Source: Tubiluchus corallicola
Taxonomy: Eukaryota; Priapulida; Priapulimorpha; Priapulimorphida; Tubiluchidae
Length of the DNA stretch: 23,387 nucleotides
Direction: 5' to 3'
NCBI GenBank assembly: GCA_030141605.1
Contig: JAQGDQ010001851.1
Coordinates: forward strand, 1 to 23,387
In this document: in pieces, positions 17,182 to 23,387 of the stretch
Numbering within the stretch: the stretch's first letter is position 1
Layout: every line of letters starts with the position of its first letter
Notes under the pieces: generated by a model
Told to the model about the DNA's origin: nothing
The model's database searches: none
The model's input: the letters and a program-made list of their open reading frames with translations, nothing else
Translations under genes and position numbers: made by a program

Positions 17182-17262
17182 CATTTACTCTTGGAATGTC
17201 CACGGTATCCAATGCTAGACCGAGACTTTTTAATAATATTGACAATTTGCCGAACCAAATGA
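17182..17262 (+). pseudogene. LINE ORF2 C-terminus, copy 2 (short)
   Basis: The plus frame reads HLLLECPRYPMLDRDF and ends at TGA 17260-17262. HLLLECPRY is the His...Cys-Pro end of the LINE C-terminal Cys/His motif. The preceding Cys pair is absent, being replaced by the 92-bp repeat. The sequence differs from copy 1, so this is a different LINE family. Only 26 codons remain. Confidence 0.7.
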
Positions 17263-17530
17263 TAATGATAAATTTGTCTATGTAATGAGCAATCAAGATT
17301 TCGAATTATGCAACATTGTTGTAGCTTTTCTCGAATCAACTTTGCATATTAGGAATTAGTTATTGTTTAAGTAAAATTTAGGTGCAATTGTGTAAAGAGT
17401 TTTTAATAGTAATTAATGTAACATTGTTGTGTTAACTATTATTATTTGTTCTGTGCGCTCGAGTCACAACATTCTTTTGTATTTTATTTTATTTTATAAA
17501 TAAAAGATTTTGAATGAATGAATGAATGAA
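17263..17530 (+). mobile_element. LINE copy 2, 3' UTR and TGAA tail
   Basis: The 3' UTR ends in a TTTTATTTTATTTTATAAAT stretch, AATAAA at 17499-17504, and a TGAA tetranucleotide tail at 17511-17530. Confidence 0.75.
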
Positions 17531-17580
17531 TTCTTTTGTAAGGGAATTTTTTCTCTAGTAAACGTCTTTTTCACTGTTGA

Positions 17581-17950
17581 TTAAATCTGTTTTGTTTATT
17601 TGTTTGTACGTAATGTAATGTAATGATGCTTCTACAAACAAACACACATGCCCCCCCCCCCCCAGCGATGCTATTGAGTGATATAGTACTAATTTGCTGG
17701 TACTAAGTGTATGAAAAACTAAGGAAATTAAACCTGACTTCCCGTTTTCGATGTTTTATTAAATCTGTTTAAATCTGTTTTGTTTATTTGTTTGTACGTA
17801 ATGTAATGTAATGATGCTTCTACAAACAAATACACATGCCCCCCCCCCCCCCCAGCGATGCTATTGAGTGATACAGTACTAATTTCCTGATACTAAGTGT
17901 ATGAAAAACTAAGCAAATTAACTTTGACTTCCGGTTTTCGATGTTTTGTT
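17581..17950 (+). repeat. 188-bp tandem duplication with poly-C tract
   Basis: Two units start TTAAATCTGTTTTGTTTATT at 17581 and 17769 and are about 95% identical. Each carries a C homopolymer (about 13 and 15 bases, near 17651 and 17839) followed by AGCGATGCTATTGAGTGAT. There is no coding content. Confidence 0.95.
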
Positions 17951-18479
17951 CTTCAGAACAGGAAATTAACATTCTCTTCACGTCTCTCAGGCCTCTCAAG
18001 ATCAGTAAGAAGATGTACTTTGTTCGAAAAATGAACTGTTAATCTTGATTTAATAGGCAAGTAACCTAGAACTAATCTCACAGAATTTTTCTCTTCAAAT
18101 TCTGTTCGAACATGTCATAAATCCAAGATGGCGCCTACTGTGGCCAAAAATTCGGTTATATCTCCTACACCATCAAACCGAGATGAAAAATGTATAGCTT
18201 GCCGCCAGTAACTCGCAAAACTGTTCACACTTGTGAGATTGCTGTCAGAGAGAAAACAGCTAGTGTGAACGCGCCGTTACATTTATAGTGCAAATTGCTG
18301 TAATTTAATTTCATCGTAGTGAAAGTAAGTTTTCCACTTTAATACATTTTGATTCTAACACAATATGATGTATAAATGAGCAATATAAAGGTTGGCTACT
18401 TACTTAGGTTGGAACTTAGTACACGATTGTGTGGGTGTCTTAAGTATGGATGTGAGTATGTGGCAGCAGTGAATGTGTG
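17951..18479. other. Unassigned stretch with a YY1-like site
   Basis: No gene is seen. AAGATGGCG at 18125-18133 matches the YY1 core found at animal promoters. Without CpG enrichment or a following exon, it is only a note. Confidence 0.4.
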
Positions 18480-19143
18480 AGGGAGGGGATGAAGCAAACG
18501 GGTGTGTTGGTGTATGAATGGGTGAGTCAGTAAGTGAGTGAGTGAGTGAGTGAGGGAGGGAGTGAATGAGTAGGTGGATGAATGGATGAGTGAGTGAGTG
18601 AGTGAGTGCGTGAGTGAGGGAGGGAGGGAGTGAGTGAGGTAGGGAAGGAGGGAGGGAGGCAGGGAGTGAATGAATAGGTGGATGAATGGATGAGTGAGTG
18701 GCTGAGAGAGTGAGTGTGTGAGTGAATGAGCGAGTGAGTGAGTGAGGAGTGAGTGGTTGAGAGAGTGAGTGAGTGAGTGAGTGAGTGAGTGATTGAGAGA
18801 GTGAGAGTGAGTGAGTGAGTGAGTGAGTGAGAGAGTGAGAGTGAGTGAGTGAGTGAGTGAGTGAGTGAGCGAGTGAGTGAGTAAGTGAGTGAGTGAGAGA
18901 ATGAGTGAGTGAGTGAGTGAGTGAGTGAGTATGTGGATGGATGGATGAGTGAGTAAGTGAGTGAGTGAGTTAGTGAGTGGATGGATGGATGGATGGATGA
19001 GTGAGTGAGTGAGTGAGTGAGTGAATGAGTGAGTGAGTAAATGCGTGAGTGAGTGAATGAGTGAGTGAGTGAGTGAGTGAGTGAGTAGGTGGTTGAGAGT
19101 GAGTGAGTGAGTGAATGAGAGAATGAACGAATGAATGAGTGAG
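18480..19143. repeat. Degenerate GTGA tetranucleotide array (left)
   Basis: Mostly GTGA with GTGG/GGAT/GAAT/GGGA variants. It contains a repeated sub-block, GAATGAGTAGGTGGATGAAT at about 18564 and again near 18668 (AATGAATAGGTGGATGAATG). The 233-codon Thr-His-Ser-Leu minus frame is an artefact. Confidence 0.96.
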
Positions 19144-19467
19144 CTATTATTAATATTAAAAATCTTTTTTGAAAATGATACAATAACCCTCTAATTGCAT
19201 GGCACATAACTACAAAAATATTAAACAAATATTTACATTATGCACATTGAATAAATTTTTACATTAAATTCTTCAAAGTTCCAATTTCTTACTAAGCAAG
19301 CTAACACAACTGCATTACGATTTATTAAATCTACTTACGTATCTAATATTTGCGTATAATGTTTATACATGTTATACTGCATGTACAAATAGTATATGTT
19401 GTAGCTTATACATATATAAATAATCTTTTGTTGATGTCATTCGTATATAAACAGTATTCCTGTATGA
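19144..19467 (-). mobile_element. LINE copy 3, 3' UTR and TCAT/TCAC tail
   Basis: AT-rich sequence downstream of the relic coding end on the minus strand. It runs straight into the GTGA array, whose minus-strand form (TCAC/TCAT) is where the LINE tail would lie. Confidence 0.6.
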
Positions 19468-19945
19468 TCAATTTACTACAAGATCATTTTGGATTAGTTC
19501 TTTTACAATATCTATATACATTTTAATTACATTAGTGTCTCTCTTTTTGTAAATGTTTCGAATGTCATTATTTTCTAAGCTGCGCACGAGATTCACTCTT
19601 ATATCTTGTCTAATCAATGGTAACGCACAATGAAAAATTAAATGTTCTGGGGGGTTTGACTGCCCAAACTGCAAACACACAGATCTGAATCAGTTATTCC
19701 TGTCCTGTATTTAAATGATTTGCAACCTCTTCCAAGCAGAAGAGCTAACGCACTTGTTTCTATAAATCTGTCATATTTACTGATTGGTATATCTAATGGT
19801 GTTGTAAATAGAGGAATTAGCTCTCGTGGATTACCGGTCAGCTGGTTTACATGTTGTATCTTTCTACTCCATGAAACTCTGATGCATTTATCCACTTCAT
19901 TTTCATTATATTTGAGGTTTGTATTGTCCAAATTACCGACGATAA
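19468..19945 (-). pseudogene. LINE ORF2 C-terminus, copy 3 (frameshifted)
   Basis: The minus-strand frame from 19931 carries CIRVSWSRKIQHVNQLTG, then ALALLLGRGCKSFKYRTG, ending in DSDLCVC. An overlapping frame to 19468 continues CLQFGQSNPPEHLIFHCALP. Together these cover the Cys-x2-Cys ... PPEH-LIFHC zinc-knuckle-like region typical of LINE C-termini, split by one frameshift near 19670. The frame ends at a stop before 19468. The copy is 5'-truncated at about 19945, directly against the right-hand GTGA array. Its sequence is unlike copies 1 and 2. Confidence 0.8.
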
Positions 19946-20785
19946 TGAGGGAGTGAATGTGTTAATGAATGAGTGAGTGAGTAGGTGAGTGAATGAGTGA
20001 ATTAGAGAGTGAATGAATGAATCAGTAAATGAATGAGTGAGTAAGTGAGTGAGTGAGTAAGTGAGTGAGTGGGTGGATGGATGGATGAGTAGGTGGTTGA
20101 GTGAATTAGTTAATGAATGAATGAGTGAGTGAGTGAGTGAGTGAGTTAATGAATGAAAGAATAAGTGAGTAAGTGTGAGTGAGTGAGTGAATTAGTTAAC
20201 GAATGAATGAGTGCATGAGTGAGTGAGTGAATTAGTTAATGAATGAATGAGTGAGTGAGTGGGTGAGTGAGTGAGTGAGTGAGTGCGTGAGTGAGTGAGT
20301 GAGTGAGTGAGTGAGTGAGTGAGTGAGTGAGTGAGTGAGTGAGTGAGTGAGTGAGTGAGCGAGTGAGTGAGTGAGTGAGTGAGTGAGTGAGTGAGTGAGT
20401 GCGTGAGTGAGTGAGTGAGTGAGTGAGTGAGTGCGTGAGTGAGTGAGTGAGTGAGTGAGTGAGTGAGTGAGTGAGTGAGTGAGTGAGTGAGTGAGTGAGT
20501 GAGTGAGTGAGTGAGTGAGTGAGTGAGTGAGTGAGTGAGTGAGTGAGTGAGTGAGTGAGTGAGTGAGTGAGTGAGTGAGTGAGTGAGTGAGTGAGTGGAG
20601 TGAGTGAGTGAGTGAGTGAGTGAGTGAGTGAGTGAGTGAGTGAGTGAGTGAGTGAGTGAGTGAGAGAGAGAGAGAGAGAGTGAGTGAGTGAGTGAGTGAG
20701 TGAGTGAGTGAGTGAGAGTGAGTGAGTGAGTGAGTGAGTGAATGAATGAATGAGTGAGTGAATGAATGAATGAGTGAGTGAGTCA
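19946..20785. repeat. GTGA tetranucleotide array (right), long and nearly pure
   Basis: Degenerate to about 20240 (ATGAATGAATGAGTGAGTGA blocks with GAATTAGTTAATGAATGAAT repeated). From there to 20660 it is almost perfect GTGA with rare GTGC and GAGC variants, one 1-base phase break near 20597, and a GA dinucleotide run at 20664-20680. The 190-codon minus frame is an artefact. Confidence 0.98.
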
Positions 20786-21200
20786 GTAATCTGAGCTTAG
20801 CCACAACTTTCCTACATTCCCAGTTTTCATTCTTGCCACATCAAAACTACATTGGGCATTTTATCTGGAACTCGTTTCTGTGTCTCACAAACGCTACAGG
20901 AAATTGTAAGAAGAAAGTCAATATTTCTTATCAAGGAATTCATTACCGTCTTATTTAATTAAGCAGTGCAAAGTTAGGCGTAATTATTCCCGACATTTCT
21001 GCTCCAAAGACTAATTAGTCAAGCTTCATGAAAGAGTGAAAGAAAAGCGCTGCCCGGGGGTGGATTAAGATCTAGGGAAACCCTAGACGGTGTCGTTTGT
21101 GAGGTACGCCCCCCCCACGTGAGCCACCCTCACCTCGATCACCGTACCTTCCCAAAAGTCCCAAAATGTACCTGTCATCGTAACTTCTTGACGTGACATG
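20786..21200. other. Unassigned stretch
   Basis: No gene is seen. A short CTAGGGAAACCCTAG hairpin lies at 21072-21086 and a C homopolymer near 21109-21116. Confidence 0.5.
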
Positions 21201-21812
21201 CAGTGACTTCATGGTAGTTTAAAGGTGAATGTAGTGACATCGTGGTAGTCTAATGGTGAATGTAGTGACTTCATGATAGTTTAAAGGTGAATGTAGTGAC
21301 ATCGTGGTAGTTTAATGGTGAATGTAGTGACTTCATGATAGTTTAAAGGTGAATGTAGTGACATTATGGTAGTTTAATGGTGAATGTAGTGACTTCATGA
21401 TAGTTTAAAGGTGAATGTAGTGACATCATGGTAGTCTAATGGGGAATGTAGTGACTTCATGATAGTTTAAAGGTGAATGTAGTGACATCATGGTAGTTTA
21501 ATGGTGAATGTAGTGACTGCATGATAGTTTAAAGGTGGTTTTAGTGACATCATGGTAGTTTAATGGTGAATGTAGTGACTTCATGATAGTTTAAAGGTGA
21601 ATGTAGTGACATCATGGTAGTCTAATGGGGAATGTATTTGACTTCATGATAGTTTTTAAAGGTGAATGTAGTGTCATGGTAGTTTAATGGTGAATGTAGT
21701 GACTTCATGATAGTTTAAAGGTGAATGTAGTGACATCATGGTAGTTTAATGGTGAATGTAGTGACTTCATGATAGTTTAAGGTGAATGTAGTGACATCAT
21801 GGTAGTCTAATG
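21201..21812 (+). repeat. Dimeric satellite, 62-bp higher-order unit (about 20 x 31 bp)
   Basis: Two 31-bp monomer types alternate: A, TAGTGACTTCATGATAGTTT then AAAGGTGAATG; and B, TAGTGACATCATGGTAGTTT then AATGGTGAATG. A-B order is kept for nearly the entire array. Private variants (GTCTAATGGGGAATG) recur every 186 bp or so (about 21431 and 21617), hinting at a further level. A few units are disturbed (near 21640-21680). Confidence 0.97.
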
Positions 21813-22140
21813 TGTCCCCAATGTAGATCGAGTTAGTAACTTACAAACGCAGGTTTTTTACGTTACTGCGTATAGCTAGTTCAGCGAACAAAACCTAGAT
21901 TTATAACCATTGTTCAGCACCATTTGATGTAAAGTTTTAGATCCAATACGTAGAAAGAAAATTATCTTTAGATATAGAAATTTGCGAGCTATATTCTTTA
22001 TCGTGTACAGCAAGAAATCGTACCGTAAACCAAACTAAATATGTCTTTGTTTAGAAATTGATCTAGTTAAAGGCATGAACTGTATTGAAGCCCATATGAA
22101 TAAAGCGGAAATTAGATTCTCCCCAAGGAAAGGGCAATTT
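21813..22140. other. Unassigned stretch
   Basis: AT-rich; no gene. Its right part may be the outer extension of X copy 8. Confidence 0.5.
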
Positions 22141-22276
22141 TAAAGTACATCCCTATAAACTTTCCATACCAAGTTGTATATTACTTAGCATTGCGCTTAC
22201 CTGTTTGAAAACTTTGTGTATTTAAAAAAGGAAAATTCTTAATAATTTGAAATGTTTTACGCCACGTGGTAAAAGT
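22141..22276 (-). mobile_element. Repeat family X, copy 8, right part
   Basis: The minus strand reads TTTTACCACGTGG, AAACATTTCAAATTATTAAG, TACACAAAGTTTTCAAACAG, then GTAAGCGC (junction 22201/22200), and continues with about 50 bp shared with copy 4. It is separated from its left part by a LINE insertion. Confidence 0.85.
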
Positions 22277-22599
22277 AAGTAAGTAAGCAATTTATTGTCA
22301 TTAAATTATAATGCATACAATGAAATTTATGTAGTTTTACGTACTGCAATAACTTATGGAAAAGAATAGGAGATTAGCATAAATAACTCAATCAGTTGTA
22401 CAGTGACATAAAGCATTAATATTGGAGATTTACTGTTTATGTGCGAATTGCACCGTTAATTGAGCTGAATCTACGACCAGAAGGCAGCATTTCAAAATAT
22501 TTGTTACCTGGATGGAATTCATCTTTCATGATAACTTGCGCTCTCTTTTCGACCCTAATTTCGTGCAAACATGCCATACAAAAACGGCAGTGCACCACC
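22277..22599 (-). pseudogene. LINE 3' end, copy 4, with CTTA tail, inserted in X
   Basis: The minus frame includes FEMLPSGRRFSSING and stops at about 22437. LPSGRR(F/Y) is a recurring C-terminal motif of animal LINE ORF2 proteins. The 3' UTR then ends ATGACAATAAATTG, followed by a CTTACTTACTTAC tail (22277-22290). The fragment is severely 5'-truncated, its 5' border with X lying near 22599. A target duplication is not evident. The frame extending upstream into X is not real coding. Confidence 0.75.
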
Positions 22600-22935
22600 T
22601 TCCCAGTGTGCACCAGTGACTCACCAAAAAACAACACATTATTGATCTCATTGACAACATAAAGTAATTAAAACTTTTGCTTAGTCAGCGAAGACTGTGC
22701 TACGCATGCGCCGGTCATTTTTTCAAACTCAACTTCATCTAAAATTGTTTCAAATGACTTTCCGTTAAAATGTCTGCACCTGATGGTCATCGCGGGAGAT
22801 TAAATTTACAAGTTTAATACAGCGTTACTGTTGACGCAAGCCCTGAATGCAATAATACAGCACCATAAGTGATGTAAAATTTCAAGTCCAGTTTTTAAGT
22901 TTTATTTATGAAGAGCATTTTCTTCTGCTTTAAAT
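22600..22935 (-). mobile_element. Repeat family X, copy 8, left part
   Basis: The minus strand contains AGGGCTTGCGTCAACAGTAA, GACATTTTAACGGAAAGTCA, TTTGAAACAATTTTAG, TGACTAAGCAAAAGTTTTAA and TTTTTTGGTGAGTCACTGGT, then CACACTGGG. It is the longest left flank of the family, reaching TTTAAAGCAGAAGAAAATGC. Confidence 0.88.
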
Positions 22936-23094
22936 ATTTTAGTTTATTGATGAAAACAATCATTTCTATGGAGATTGTTCTCGGCGACACTAAAATTTTT
23001 ACAAGCGCCGGTTGCTTCCTCACCTCTTTAAACTAGAACCTCTGATTCATTAATGAAAATCTGTCAACGCTGCGTGGCCATGTGATTTCACTAA

Positions 23095-23186
23095 CGCGCA
23101 TGCGCGAGGACTTCATCAGGCAAAAGCGTAAAACAAGAGCCGAGCCGTGCGGAAGTATTGAATCCCCTCTTGGCCGTGCGGTAAGA
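23095..23186 (+). promoter_or_regulatory. Candidate promoter and first-exon donor at the right edge
   Basis: An exact NRF-1-type palindrome CGCGCATGCGCG (23095-23106), an ETS-like GCGGAAGT (23149-23156), a repeated GCCGTGCGG, and a good 5' splice site GCG|GTAAGA at 23180/23181 fall within 92 bp of locally CpG-richer sequence. This is the usual make-up of a TATA-less animal promoter with a short untranslated first exon. No downstream exon is inside the window, so the call is tentative. Confidence 0.3.
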
Positions 23187-23387
23187 CGTGGGTTGCCTTT
23201 TCATTGCGTTGTTCAACAGAGCGTGGTGTTAATAGATTTTAAAACCTGCTAATGTAGTGTTGCCCGTAAGGAGTTCAGGGTATTCAGCAAAAGTTTCGCC
23301 ACGTTGAAGTTTAATAAAATTCAGCAGTCTGATATAAAGCAGTTAAGTTGGCAACGGCTTAAATTGATATGAGGCTTAGTCATTTTT

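Noticed and set aside
16771-17339. 137- and 140-codon minus frames rich in Ser/Leu/Phe
   Set aside because: Repeat shadows of the three 92-bp units, antisense to the LINE relic.
18527-20804. Long Thr-His-Ser-Leu frames (190 and 233 codons)
   Set aside because: A 4-bp repeat read in codons gives a periodic tetrapeptide with no stop. There is no start context or real protein signature.

Overview
The window reads as non-genic, repeat-dominated DNA from an invertebrate animal. The evidence is AT-rich sequence with no bacterial-style gene packing, a polypyrimidine-AG splice acceptor and AATAAA signals, and retroelement relics of animal type (non-LTR LINE 3' ends, a BEL/Pao pol fragment, LTRs, hAT-like MITEs). 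It also holds a degenerate CCCTAA/TTAGGG tract and very long tetranucleotide arrays. TTAGGG-type repeats argue weakly against most insects and nematodes; I cannot name the species. I see no complete host protein gene. The long open frames are nearly all stop-free readings of tandem repeats.

Layout. 1-2541 is a large inverted repeat (arms about 540 bp). Its centre holds a 26-unit 30-bp minisatellite, a convincing small 3'-terminal coding exon with poly(A) signal, and a TG tract. 2542-4440 is mostly unassigned. 4448-5010 is an AGTN tetranucleotide array, and 5582-5965 is a 43-bp minisatellite in which every unit pairs a CCAAT box with a CRE-like TGACGT. From 6440 to 14590 is a mosaic of interspersed repeats: family X (eight or more copies across the window, both strands), family Y (two copies), a solo LTR inserted in X, a BEL/Pao pol relic split by a 440-bp hAT MITE, a second small MITE, and a foldback element (12449-13871) with a second solo LTR in its right arm. 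15259-17530 holds two LINE 3' ends flanking a telomere-like CCCTAA tract. 18480-20785 is a long GTGA array interrupted by a LINE 3' end on the minus strand. 21201-21812 is a dimeric 62-bp satellite. 22141-22935 is an X copy split by a fourth LINE 3' end. The last 300 bp has a promoter-like block (NRF-1 and ETS motifs plus a splice donor) that may start a gene lying to the right.

How the pieces relate. Several boundaries can be read exactly because insertions are nested: MITE in pol, LTR in X, LTR in foldback, LINE in X, LINE in GTGA array. Three are supported by target-site duplications (8 bp, 5 bp, and an imperfect 4 bp). The best leads are family X, whose conserved end looks like a recursive splice site (polypyrimidine-CAG|GTAAG); the two foldback structures with tandem arrays inside them; and the match between LINE tail tetranucleotides and the large tetranucleotide arrays. 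I did not find a clear new protein-based system.
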